This document shows positions 17,401-26,365 of a DNA stretch of 64,000 nucleotides, in pieces. The DNA is from Enterococcus sp. 5H (lineage in GTDB: Bacteria; Bacillota; Bacilli; Lactobacillales; Enterococcaceae): NCBI RefSeq assembly GCF_028128615.1, contig NZ_AMDP01000014.1:1-64000 (forward strand). Reading direction: 5' to 3'. Position numbers and translations under genes: made by a program. Numbering within the stretch: position 1 is the stretch's first letter; each line of letters starts with the position of its first letter. Below the pieces are notes generated by a model. The model did not search any database. It saw nothing but the letters and a program-made list of their open reading frames with translations, and was not told the DNA's origin.

Positions 17401-20400
17401 ATGAAGTTAAGGAACAAAGGTTACTTTGTCGGAATACTTTTTCTAGTTATTAGTATTTTTAGTTATGTTTCATTAAAAGAGATTAGTCCCTTGCTTGCTG
17501 CGGATAAAAACTATTCATTAGAACTAGGTGATTTGTCTAGTGAAGATAAAAAAGCTATACCAGTAAAATTGACTATTAATAATCCGAAGAATGAGGAGTT
17601 AACGTTTAAAGCAACAGGATTGGCTGGTATTTCAGCAGAAGATTTTTTAGAAGGTAAAACAGAAAGTGATTTATCAACTAGCAGCATAATTGATTTTTCA
17701 GAAGATTCTTTTACGATCAAAACTAAAGAATCTAAAAAAACATTAGTTGTACAGTTTTTTGTGCGAACTTTTGCAGGAAACGAAGCAAAAAATGGTCAAG
17801 TTTTCCTATCGAATAAGTCTGGAAGGGTGGCCGAATTAACGTTTGATTTACCAAAAATTGCTGCTGAAAAAGAAGTCAAACAAGTAGAAAAATCAGTTGA
17901 GCCGCTAGCAACATTTAGTTTGCCAGAATATTCAGTAGTAGCAGCCAATGAAAAGTCAGTTTCAACGTGGACAGCTTTTGCCAGTGCTCTAGCTGATTCT
18001 ACAGTAGATAAGATTACCTTAGCAGCTGATCTTTCTGCAACAACCAACCCATCACTTGCGGCTAGAGCCTCTTTAGAGATTGATGGACAAGGACATCAAA
18101 TCGATTTTACTGGAACAACTGGGCGATCAATCAATATGGCTCAAGGTAGTACGACAGGTAGCGTTCTAACAGTGAAAAACTTGAAATATACTGGAAACAA
18201 CGCAACAGCTGTTTTTAATGCCAGCGCAGCAAATAGTAATAATTGGACAGTCAATTTTGACACTATTACCACATTATCAGGTAATTCCAGACCGTTGATT
18301 ACAGCTGTAAATAGTGTAGTAAGTATCACAGGAAAGAATGTTTTAAGCATTGTTCGGGCAACAAATATGATTGCTGCTAAAGAAGTTTATGTTCAAGGGA
18401 CTGAAACAGAGCGAGTAGCAATTGAAATCAATGATGGTGGTAATTTTGTTAATTCAGCTATTGCTAATGGGAAATTTCTTGTTGAAAATGCTGATTTAAC
18501 TGTGCCTTCTGTATCTAGCCTTTACAATGTGACAGGGGCAACTACGCAACTTGATATTAGAAATTCAACAATTTCTGCAACAACAATTGCGAATTTTATT
18601 TTTGGTACATCTATTAATACTACAATCAGTAATAGCAAAATAGATTTTCCAAATATAACAGCTAATTTCCATAGAAACAATGCAGCGGTATCTTCTCTGT
18701 TAATTGATCAAAAATCAGAAATTAATATAACAAGTAACGCAACCGGGGACATAATTGATGCATCTGGAACAATGTCTTTTACTGTGGATGATTCAGTTTT
18801 CAATACAAATACAGGTGGACAAATCTTTAATAATTCAGCTGCAGGAACTGATATGAATGTGCAAAATAAAGCTACATTTACAGGTTATAGTAAATCAAGT
18901 AATGCAGTCAGAGCGACTGAACAAATTGATATTACAGTTAAAAATGAAGGTACGACACTTAATCTTTCAGGGAATTCTACACAAACAGCCGATAGTGGTG
19001 GTATCATCTCGATTGCTGCAGCGAATTCTACGTTAAATGTAGAAGACAAAGCATACTTTAAAATTCATTCATTACAAGAAGGAACAGCTACTCCAGCTGT
19101 TATGATTCAAAGTAGTGGTGGTAGTTTTAATGCGAGTGGTGAATCAATTCTTGATATGGTTTCAGAAGGGCAAAGTAATGCATATGCTGCTACAGTAAGA
19201 TTTAGATTAGAAGGAAATATGTCATTTAATGTTTCTGGAAAATCACAGATCAACATTAACAAGATGCGTGGCGGAGCACCGGGGATTCGGATGTACGGTG
19301 CAAATAATAATATCCTAGTTTCTGAAAACTCGGATTTTACTGTTCATAATGTTGGGACAGGCTCACCACAGGCACCAGGAGCGGATAATCGGGGACAAGG
19401 AATTATTTTCTACGATTCAAGTGCAAGTGGACCACACAGTTTTACGCTAAAAGATCCGGGAAGCCGAGTGAAAATTTGGGCGGAAAATGGCGCTGGGATA
19501 GACACTTGGCGTCCGAATACTGTTTCGGCAACAGAAGGAACGTATTTTGAAGTGATTGGTAATACATCAAGTGGGGCGATTTTCAATACGTATGGAAGTA
19601 GAGATCTAACGTTTATTTTAGACAAGCCAATGTACTATGACTTTAGAAATAATGGTGGTAAAGAATTAATGTCACCAGGTTCTGCTTCAACGTTTGAATC
19701 AATTCACTCAGATGTTTCTTTCTGGATACCTAAATCGGGACAACCGAATTATGGTAACGATGGGAATCCATTCAGAGCATGGACATTGCTGGATTATAGT
19801 TTGAAAGGTAGTACTATGCTTTTAAATACGTCTAGTGATTCTACTTTTAATACTAATACAGATTCTTTTGGAAATAGTGGAATTAATCGTTTTTCAAGGA
19901 TGTCAGGAAATAATGCTAATCCAATTGTAGATGAAATAAGAACTCCGACTAACTCTGATAAATATATCTATGGTCATGTCAGTATACCAGAAGGTAAAGA
20001 TGGTTTTCGGGATGCATGGACAGATGAAGTACATGTAGAACTAGAGGTGAAATTACCAAACGATTCTGTTACCCACAAAATCTATGGAACAACTGTTCAA
20101 GATGGTGATACAGGTAAATACAGTATCTATGGTGAAACAGCTAGAGCCGGCATTTTCAAGGCGGATATGTCATCTATTATTCCAGATGGACAAGAATTTA
20201 TTCCAACTGGTACGGAAGTGAATGTTGTTCGCGCTTGGCGTGGATCAAGTGATGTACCGCAGGCTAATGACTCAAGTGTACACATTGGTAGTCCTGATGA
20301 TCCGGTTCATGGCGATTTGTGGGCAACAGAAACAGTAATTTCAAAAGATGTGACACCGCCAACTCAACCTGTAGTTACAACTGACTTAACTAACGCGACG

Positions 20401-21672
20401 AAACAATTATCTGGTACAAGTGATGAAAATGGAGCAAAAATTTTTGTCAAAGTCAATGAGATGTGGTTAAAAGATGCTAATGACGTAATTGTTACGACAT
20501 TAGTTGAGGATGGTGAATGGATAATTAACTTGCCGAATTATGTTACTAAAAATGATAAGGTGGACATTTATCTAAAAGATAATACAACTATCGATCCAGT
20601 TCCAACTTTTGAATTGCCCAAAACATACACTACTGAGCCTGATGGAATCAACGGTAACATCAATGAAGAAGTCACAGGTTATGATAGTTATGCTGGTTAT
20701 CATGATGCGGTAAAAAATGGATCAGAAGATAAACGTTTTAATTCTGCTAAAAGGCTGATTACAAAAGATATTATTCCAGATCAACCGTCTCTTTTAAAAT
20801 CTGTTGAGTCAAGTGGAGGAACCTCAACTTCAGTAGGTGATGTTTTGACATACAAACTAATAGTAGGAAATGCCAAAAATGATTCAGCTGATTGGAAAAA
20901 TGTCTTAGTAGTTGACGCTTTGGCAGAAGGGTTAGAATTCAATCCTGCAAAACACAAAGTTACAGTCAATAATGTTGAAGTAGGTACAGATAGATACACC
21001 TACGATAAGACTTCAAGAATATTAACAATTGAAGCTGGTAATTTAAGCAAAAATACAGAAATACCAGTGACGTTCCAAGTAACTGTAGGACAAAGTGCAG
21101 TAGACAAAGACTTAAAAAATAAAGCGACTGCTCACGGTGACTCACCTCAAGAAGATCCATTTATTCCAGGCCCAATTAATCCGGATGCAACGCATAAACA
21201 GATTGAGGTAACTTCGAATGAGGTTGGCTTACCTGGTGGACCGGCATTTGGTGTTTTAACGTTTGTTTCAGCGCCGACTGCTCTCGACTTTGGTGTTAAA
21301 ACAGAAAGTTTAAATGGTAAAACAGTTGCTGATAATCCACAAATTGTAGGTGAACCGCTAGTTGTTTCTGATAATCGTGGAAACCTTCAAAAATGGACGA
21401 TGACTGCTACTTTATTAACACCATTAGCTAATGGAAATGCTATTTTTCCTGATGCAATTCATTATATAAACGACGATTCGGATGAAGTAATCACTGGTTT
21501 GTCGAAGCCGATTTTTACTCATACAAATGAGGAGGTTGGTGAATATAATATCAGTGAAGAAGAATGGGTGAAAAAAGGCAATGGCTTCAAAATTGAATTG
21601 GAACCTGGAGCAGTTAATAAACTTGGTAAATATCAAGCGACAATCCAATTCAGTTTGTCAGATACGCCTTAG
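17401..21672 (+). CDS. Large WxL-domain surface protein with beta-helix-like region
   Basis: A 1423-residue secreted protein. Residues 1-34 are a signal peptide; AGGAGG at 17384-17389 supports ATG 17401 over the TTG at 17359, which precedes that site. Residues about 180-800 are Asn/Ser/Thr-rich short strands (STISATTIANF, SGKSQININ) suggesting a right-handed beta-helix of the adhesin or pectate-lyase-like type. Bacterial Ig-like and DUF11-like modules follow (SVGDVLTYKLIVGN region). The C-terminal ~150 residues are a WxL domain, the non-covalent peptidoglycan-binding module, with variant motifs KWTM for the first WxL and QFSLSDTP for the second. It is probably an adhesin assembled with the other WxL and WxLIP proteins of the cluster. 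Confidence 0.88.
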   Translation: MKLRNKGYFVGILFLVISIFSYVSLKEISPLLAADKNYSLELGDLSSEDKKAIPVKLTINNPKNEELTFKATGLAGISAEDFLEGKTESDLSTSSIIDFSEDSFTIKTKESKKTLVVQFFVRTFAGNEAKNGQVFLSNKSGRVAELTFDLPKIAAEKEVKQVEKSVEPLATFSLPEYSVVAANEKSVSTWTAFASALADSTVDKITLAADLSATTNPSLAARASLEIDGQGHQIDFTGTTGRSINMAQGSTTGSVLTVKNLKYTGNNATAVFNASAANSNNWTVNFDTITTLSGNSRPLITAVNSVVSITGKNVLSIVRATNMIAAKEVYVQGTETERVAIEINDGGNFVNSAIANGKFLVENADLTVPSVSSLYNVTGATTQLDIRNSTISATTIANFIFGTSINTTISNSKIDFPNITANFHRNNAAVSSLLIDQKSEINITSNATGDIIDASGTMSFTVDDSVFNTNTGGQIFNNSAAGTDMNVQNKATFTGYSKSSNAVRATEQIDITVKNEGTTLNLSGNSTQTADSGGIISIAAANSTLNVEDKAYFKIHSLQEGTATPAVMIQSSGGSFNASGESILDMVSEGQSNAYAATVRFRLEGNMSFNVSGKSQININKMRGGAPGIRMYGANNNILVSENSDFTVHNVGTGSPQAPGADNRGQGIIFYDSSASGPHSFTLKDPGSRVKIWAENGAGIDTWRPNTVSATEGTYFEVIGNTSSGAIFNTYGSRDLTFILDKPMYYDFRNNGGKELMSPGSASTFESIHSDVSFWIPKSGQPNYGNDGNPFRAWTLLDYSLKGSTMLLNTSSDSTFNTNTDSFGNSGINRFSRMSGNNANPIVDEIRTPTNSDKYIYGHVSIPEGKDGFRDAWTDEVHVELEVKLPNDSVTHKIYGTTVQDGDTGKYSIYGETARAGIFKADMSSIIPDGQEFIPTGTEVNVVRAWRGSSDVPQANDSSVHIGSPDDPVHGDLWATETVISKDVTPPTQPVVTTDLTNATKQLSGTSDENGAKIFVKVNEMWLKDANDVIVTTLVEDGEWIINLPNYVTKNDKVDIYLKDNTTIDPVPTFELPKTYTTEPDGINGNINEEVTGYDSYAGYHDAVKNGSEDKRFNSAKRLITKDIIPDQPSLLKSVESSGGTSTSVGDVLTYKLIVGNAKNDSADWKNVLVVDALAEGLEFNPAKHKVTVNNVEVGTDRYTYDKTSRILTIEAGNLSKNTEIPVTFQVTVGQSAVDKDLKNKATAHGDSPQEDPFIPGPINPDATHKQIEVTSNEVGLPGGPAFGVLTFVSAPTALDFGVKTESLNGKTVADNPQIVGEPLVVSDNRGNLQKWTMTATLLTPLANGNAIFPDAIHYINDDSDEVITGLSKPIFTHTNEEVGEYNISEEEWVKKGNGFKIELEPGAVNKLGKYQATIQFSLSDTP

Positions 21673-21692
21673 GAATGGAGGAATAACAAATA

Positions 21693-22037
21693 ATGAAAAA
21701 ATTAAATATTCTGGTTGTGTTCCCCATTCTATGTACCCTACTTTTTCTTTTCAATCCAATCAGTGTACTTGCTGAAGAAGCGGGTAATGGTGGAGGAATT
21801 CAGACAACGGGTGAAATTGGATTTTATGAAGAAACGAAAGCAACCACAGAACCGACTGAACTTCCCGCAAGTGGGACAGAACGGCCAACAGAAAAACCAA
21901 AAGGAAAATTTCCTTCAACTGGAGAGTTAGTGAAAAAAAGTTTATCAATTAGTGGTGTTGCATTAGTTATTATTGCAGCAATAATCTTTTTCTGGAAACG
22001 TAAAAAAGCTGATGGTAAACAGGAAGAGGGGAGCTAA
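21693..22037 (+). CDS. Small sortase-anchored protein of the WxL locus (FPSTG motif)
   Basis: A 114-residue protein with a signal peptide (residues 1-27), a short Thr/Glu/Pro-rich body and a C-terminal sorting signal: FPSTGE, a hydrophobic helix (SLSISGVALVIIAAIIFFW) and a Lys/Arg tail. It therefore becomes covalently attached to peptidoglycan, although Phe replaces the usual first Leu of LPXTG. Small wall-anchored proteins of this kind (CscD type) are standard members of WxL clusters. It lies 20 bp after the large WxL gene and 3 bp before the next one, so it is clearly in the same operon. Confidence 0.88.
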   Translation: MKKLNILVVFPILCTLLFLFNPISVLAEEAGNGGGIQTTGEIGFYEETKATTEPTELPASGTERPTEKPKGKFPSTGELVKKSLSISGVALVIIAAIIFFWKRKKADGKQEEGS

Positions 22038-22040
22038 GGA

Positions 22041-22844
22041 ATGAAAAAGCAACGATTGATTTCAACTTTACTTCTTCTTTCACTAAGTTTCGCAGGGCTT
22101 GTTATACCGATTGTTGGCTATGCAGATAAAGATAGTAAAGAAGGGAATGCAGGCATTGAATTGACTGAAATTCCAGACGAAGAGGGGATTCGTGATCCCG
22201 AAAATCCAGAGATTATTGTTGAGCCAGGAGATAGTCCAAGTACAGAGGGACGCTTGCGCATTGATTTTGTTCCGCAACTAAATTTTGGTCAATATGCGAT
22301 GACTGACAAAGACATGTCTTACCCGGTAAATGCTCAGCTGTTTAAAGATAAAACAAGTGCAAGAGGAAATTTTGTACAAGTTTCTGATTATCGAGGTGGG
22401 CAGCAAGGATGGACATTGCAAATTCGTCAAGAGTCTCAGTTTAGAAATGAACATGCGAAAAATCCAGAACTAAATGGGGCAGTAATCTCATTTGATAAAT
22501 CATGGATAAATTCTACCCGTAATCAAAGTGAAGGACCGATTGTCTCAAAAGAGATTATTAGATTAAGCAATATTGGTGAAACCTATAATCTGGCTGATGC
22601 AAAACAAGGCACCGGTTTTGGAACTTGGAGTATTTCATTTGGAGCATCATTTGATAATAAAAATGGTGCACCAGCAACGTTAAGTCCACGTTTATTAAAG
22701 GACAAACCTGTATTGGATTCGGCATTTGGTAACCAACAAGTGTACGAAAACAGTGCAATTACCTTAAGTGTGCCTGGATCTGTTAAACGTGATCCAGTAC
22801 CCTATTCAACGGTGCTAACTTGGATTATAGCCGAGTTACCATAA
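22041..22844 (+). CDS. WxL-domain surface protein
   Basis: A 267-residue secreted protein with a signal peptide (residues 1-29, ending VGYAD), a short Pro/Glu-rich spacer and a WxL domain occupying most of the mature chain. The first motif is intact (GWTLQIRQ) inside the usual context VSDYRGGQQGWTL. The C-terminal strand reads YSTVLTWIIAELP, with WII replacing the second WxL. WxL domains bind peptidoglycan non-covalently, so the protein is displayed on the wall. It begins 3 bp after the small sortase substrate, in the same operon. Confidence 0.9.
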   Translation: MKKQRLISTLLLLSLSFAGLVIPIVGYADKDSKEGNAGIELTEIPDEEGIRDPENPEIIVEPGDSPSTEGRLRIDFVPQLNFGQYAMTDKDMSYPVNAQLFKDKTSARGNFVQVSDYRGGQQGWTLQIRQESQFRNEHAKNPELNGAVISFDKSWINSTRNQSEGPIVSKEIIRLSNIGETYNLADAKQGTGFGTWSISFGASFDNKNGAPATLSPRLLKDKPVLDSAFGNQQVYENSAITLSVPGSVKRDPVPYSTVLTWIIAELP

Positions 22845-22877
22845 ATTAAGTACAAAGAAAACTAGGAGGAAATACAA

Positions 22878-23642
22878 ATGAAATTAACACACAAATTATG
22901 CGGAGCTGCTTTGTTAGCAGTAGTAGGCGTAGCAGTAGCTGCTCCAAGTGCAACACAAGCTTTGGAAGGAACTAGAAACGGAACAGCAGATATCGAGTTC
23001 ACAAAAAATACTTCTGAAGATACAACAATGACTGATCCAACTGGTACAAGACCGGTTGATACTGGTAGCGAAATTGATCCAACTCACGTTGATGAGTTCG
23101 GTATTATCGCAGTAACACCTTTAGATTTTAAAGCACATTCAGCAGTAGTAGGAGCACAAGAATATGAAGCATCACCTCACGTTGCAAATAAAGGAAATGA
23201 CGATGAATATAATGTAGAAAACTACGTAGCAATTAAAGATGTACGTTCTACAGTGGATCACACTTACAAATTATCAGCAGCTTTAACAAAACAATTTTCA
23301 GCTACTGTTGAAGGTACTGAAGTTAAATTAGACGGTGCAACGTTGACATACAAAAATATCAATGTAGCAGCAACAATGAACCCAGATTTACAACCAGCAG
23401 ACGATAAAAAAGTATTTGGTGATGGAACTGGCGTGCAAACAATTTCAGAAACTAGCGGTTCAATGCCAGTTTATACAAACACTGATGCTAACGGTGGTAA
23501 AGGTCGTTATGAAGTAACATTTGGTGACGATGCAAAAGGAACTGATGGGAACTCAGTTGTTTTAAATATCCCAGCAACAGTTGACGTTCGTACTGCAGCT
23601 TACAATGCAACAGTAACTTGGACGTTATCAGATACATTATAA
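22878..23642 (+). CDS. WxL-domain surface protein (small, CscB-like)
   Basis: A 254-residue secreted protein with a clean signal peptide (residues 1-29, ending ATQALE) and one WxL domain. The C-terminal strand is canonical (YNATVTWTLSDTL). The first motif position reads TYKLSAAL, so Trp is replaced by Tyr. Compact, common codons (many GCA, ACA, GTA) suggest strong expression, as for the abundant small WxL protein in enterococcal clusters. AGGAGG precedes the ATG. A hairpin at 23683-23717 follows and probably attenuates or ends the surface-protein transcript before the assembly genes. Confidence 0.9.
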   Translation: MKLTHKLCGAALLAVVGVAVAAPSATQALEGTRNGTADIEFTKNTSEDTTMTDPTGTRPVDTGSEIDPTHVDEFGIIAVTPLDFKAHSAVVGAQEYEASPHVANKGNDDEYNVENYVAIKDVRSTVDHTYKLSAALTKQFSATVEGTEVKLDGATLTYKNINVAATMNPDLQPADDKKVFGDGTGVQTISETSGSMPVYTNTDANGGKGRYEVTFGDDAKGTDGNSVVLNIPATVDVRTAAYNATVTWTLSDTL

Positions 23643-23682
23643 AAAAGGATTCAACATGGTGTAATTAAAGACCTACAGAAAC

Positions 23683-23717
23683 AGGTTCACCGACTCAAAT
23701 AGTCGGTGACTTGTTTT
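23683..23717 (+). terminator. Terminator or attenuator within the WxL locus
   Basis: A 9-bp perfect stem, TCACCGACT (23687-23695) and AGTCGGTGA (23701-23709), with a 5-base loop is followed by TTGTTTT. It separates the three WxL genes from the WxLIP/assembly genes and may set their relative expression. Confidence 0.75.
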
Positions 23718-23742
23718 CATGTTTTGAGAGAAGGGAAAGATA

Positions 23743-24843
23743 GTGTCCATGAAAAAAAGAATAGTCATTTGTTTAGCCTTATTCGTATACATAGCTTTTG
23801 GGGTAGGTTTTTCAGAAACTAGTTTCGCTGAAGACGAAAATACTCAGGCAGCAGACCTTGGCTTAGGATTCACATATAAAGTTGTAAAACCAGAGAATCA
23901 ACGTAGCAGTGTGGGATATTTTGATTTACGTATGAATTCAGGACAAAAACAAACCGCCGTAATTGAGTTAGCTAATGGCTCCGACGAGGAAATTACGATA
24001 GGTGTTTCTTTGAATGGTGCTAAAACTAATGGCAATGGAGTGATCGAATATGGCCCATCTGCGATTGAAAAAGATAAATCACTAAAATACGATTTTATTG
24101 ATATTGTAACAGGCCCCAAAGAAGTAGTTTTACCACCAAAATCAATGGTGCCGTTAAATTTAGAAATTGCAATGCCTGAGTCAAGCTTTGATGGCTATAT
24201 TTCAGGTGGCATTCAATTAAAACAACTAACAAAAGATGAAAAAAAGGATACAGAAAAAACCGGTATAACTAATGAATATGCTTTTCTAGTTGGAATGTTA
24301 TTAAGTGAAACAGATACGGTGGTTGAACCAAACCTTGAATTAAATAAAGTTTATGCAGGTTTAGCTAATTATCGTAATGCTATCTTTGTAAATTTTTCTA
24401 ATATTGAAGCAGCTTATCTTGAGGACATGACAGTTGATGTTCAAATCATGAAAAAAGGTTCTGAGGAAGTTTTATACGACACTAAAAAAGCTGGGATGCG
24501 GATGGCGCCTAATAGTTTAATTGATTTTCCTGTTGAAATGAATGGTGATCGAATGGTTCCGGGGGACTATAAAGCGCATATTTTAGTAACGGCTGATGAT
24601 AAAAAATGGGAATGGACGAAAGATTTTACGATTACAGACGAAGAAGCGGATAAGTTTAACGATCAAGATGTTTCCTTGACGCAAGAACGAGGAATTGATT
24701 GGAAATTAATTGCTGGAATCGTGGGCAGTGTATTAGCAGTTGTGGTGATTATTTTCTTACTTGTCCGTTTTGTTCAGAAGAAAAAACTACAAAATCAAAA
24801 GAAGCAAAAAAGAATGAAAAAGAAAGCTACTATGAAAGAATAA
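23743..24843 (+). CDS. WxL-interacting protein (DUF916-DUF3324), membrane anchored
   Basis: A 366-residue protein with a signal peptide (about 1-30), an N-terminal DUF916 domain (about 35-160, starting LGLGFTYKVVKPENQ), a DUF3324 domain (about 175-310, with TNEYAFLVGMLLSE and FVNFSNIEAAYLEDM) and a C-terminal membrane helix (325-345) with a Lys-rich cytoplasmic tail. These two domains are now called WxLIP; they bind peptidoglycan and a host or partner ligand and interact with WxL proteins. AAGGG sits 7 bases ahead of GTG 23743; the ATG at 23749 is an alternative start. It is the core assembly protein of this locus. Confidence 0.9.
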   Translation: MSMKKRIVICLALFVYIAFGVGFSETSFAEDENTQAADLGLGFTYKVVKPENQRSSVGYFDLRMNSGQKQTAVIELANGSDEEITIGVSLNGAKTNGNGVIEYGPSAIEKDKSLKYDFIDIVTGPKEVVLPPKSMVPLNLEIAMPESSFDGYISGGIQLKQLTKDEKKDTEKTGITNEYAFLVGMLLSETDTVVEPNLELNKVYAGLANYRNAIFVNFSNIEAAYLEDMTVDVQIMKKGSEEVLYDTKKAGMRMAPNSLIDFPVEMNGDRMVPGDYKAHILVTADDKKWEWTKDFTITDEEADKFNDQDVSLTQERGIDWKLIAGIVGSVLAVVVIIFLLVRFVQKKKLQNQKKQKRMKKKATMKE

Positions 24844-24872
24844 ATTTAATGGAAGAAAGGGGATAGAAACTT

Positions 24873-25538
24873 TTGAGCATATTAGATATGTCTTTTATAG
24901 GTTTATTATCCAGCGCTATCCTCTTTTTGCTTTTTGGAGTAGCGCTGATCTACTTTAGCATTTCTACAAATAAAAAGTGGCAAAAGCTTAAAGGTCGACG
25001 TGAAAAGAATAAAAAAAAGCAAAAAAGACTTCAGCGTATACGGCGAGAATTGCAACAAAAAAAGAAGAAACAATCACGGATAGCAATCCTTTTCATTACA
25101 TTATTTTTGGTGACAGCCAGTGGTGCGGTTTATGCCAGGTATTATCAATTAACCAATCTAACTGCGGAAGATGCTGATGCGGTTGCAAAAGCCTATTATC
25201 TAGTTGGTGAAATGGAAAAGCAAATTAAATCAGTAGAAAATGGTGCAAGTCCGGAAAAAACGGTTAAAAACTTACGTAATTTAAGTGCTCAATTAGCTAG
25301 TGCTAGTGTTAAAACAGCCTCACAAGGTATGTCTGTCGAAGGTCAAAAACTATTAAATAGACACCTCTCTTTAACCAGAAATCTGGCAGTAAATATTAGT
25401 AATCAAAATCAGGAAGCGTTAGCCAATCCAACAATTCGAGAGATTTATTTGAAAGACATCGATAAAGTGACCACTAGCGAACAAAAAGTTTTCAAACACT
25501 TTAAAGTTAATGAATCAGCTTTGCAGCAAAAGAAATAA
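24873..25538 (+). CDS. Two-helix membrane protein of the WxL locus, unknown function
   Basis: A 221-residue protein that I do not recognise. It has a membrane helix at about 8-27, a very basic cytoplasmic loop (residues 33-68, mostly Lys, Arg and Gln), a second helix at about 70-90, and a helical extracytoplasmic domain of about 130 residues. I chose TTG 24873 because AAAGGGG lies 10 bases upstream, while the first ATG (24888) is too far from it. It lies between the WxLIP gene and two signal-peptidase genes, 3 bp from the next frame. It is probably a partner in secretion or assembly of the WxL complex, but that is inference from position. Confidence 0.75.
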   Translation: MSILDMSFIGLLSSAILFLLFGVALIYFSISTNKKWQKLKGRREKNKKKQKRLQRIRRELQQKKKKQSRIAILFITLFLVTASGAVYARYYQLTNLTAEDADAVAKAYYLVGEMEKQIKSVENGASPEKTVKNLRNLSAQLASASVKTASQGMSVEGQKLLNRHLSLTRNLAVNISNQNQEALANPTIREIYLKDIDKVTTSEQKVFKHFKVNESALQQKK

Positions 25539-25556
25539 ATCTTGAGAGGTGAGGGT

Positions 25557-26318
25557 ATGACACACAAAAAAAAGGCAGTGAAAAAGCCTGAAAAACAGCG
25601 CTCTTCCTCTCTAGGAAAAAGAAAGAAACAACGCTCAGTAAAAGAACGGCAACAACCTGAATTAAAGGCTAAAAAAAAGATTAGTCAAACTAAGTCTTCA
25701 AGAAAAATAACAGGTAAAAGCAAACGAACAAAAAGTTCAACAAAAAAGAGATACCAACAACAAAAACGACGTAATAAGAAATTAAAAGTATTACTTATCC
25801 AATTAGGTTTAACGTTTGTCATTAGCCTGACACTGTTTTCAACGATTAGCTATTTTACAATTCGAACGCCAAAAATGGAAGGATATGCAATGACGGCGAC
25901 ATTAACGAATAATGATCGAGTCTTAGTTAATAAGCTTGGAACCACTAAAAGATTTAAAATGGTCTACTTCAAGCATCCTGTTACTAAGGAAACATCTCTG
26001 AGAAGAATCATTGGTTTACCAGGAGATGAACTTTATTACAAGAATGATCAACTATATATCAACAATAAACTAACACCAGAGCGGTTTCTTGAATCTGCTA
26101 TTGTCGAAGCCAAACAATCTGGTTTTTTACTAACTCAAGATTTTACCTTAAAACAAATTACGGATGAGACTCGAATTCCAGAGGGGCAATATTTTGTTTT
26201 AGGTGATAATCGGCAATTTTCTACAGATAGTCGTGATTATGGTTTGATTGATGAAAAAAATATTATTGGTGTCGTTGAACTCCGTTTTTTCCCACTACAT
26301 ACAGCGACCCGTTTTTAA
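25557..26318 (+). CDS. Signal peptidase I homologue lacking both catalytic residues
   Basis: A 253-residue type I signal peptidase fold. A long Lys/Arg/Gln-rich cytoplasmic segment (about 1-75) is followed by one membrane helix (77-100) and the extracytoplasmic domain. The box holding the Ser nucleophile, normally GxSMxPT, reads GYAMTAT, so Ser is Ala (residue 111). The box holding the general-base Lys, normally VKRVxGxPGD, reads LRRIIGLPGD, so Lys is Arg (residue 149). The structural boxes, including GDNRxxSTDSRDYG, are conserved. It should bind, but not cleave, signal-peptide-like chains. Non-catalytic SPase homologues (SipA) are known as assembly factors in streptococcal pilus loci, and a similar chaperone role here is an inference. 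I chose ATG 25557 because of the GAGGTGA just ahead. Confidence 0.85.
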   Translation: MTHKKKAVKKPEKQRSSSLGKRKKQRSVKERQQPELKAKKKISQTKSSRKITGKSKRTKSSTKKRYQQQKRRNKKLKVLLIQLGLTFVISLTLFSTISYFTIRTPKMEGYAMTATLTNNDRVLVNKLGTTKRFKMVYFKHPVTKETSLRRIIGLPGDELYYKNDQLYINNKLTPERFLESAIVEAKQSGFLLTQDFTLKQITDETRIPEGQYFVLGDNRQFSTDSRDYGLIDEKNIIGVVELRFFPLHTATRF

Positions 26319-26365
26319 ACAAGCGTTACATAAAATAGAAAAAGTCAAAAGAAAGAGCAAGCAAA

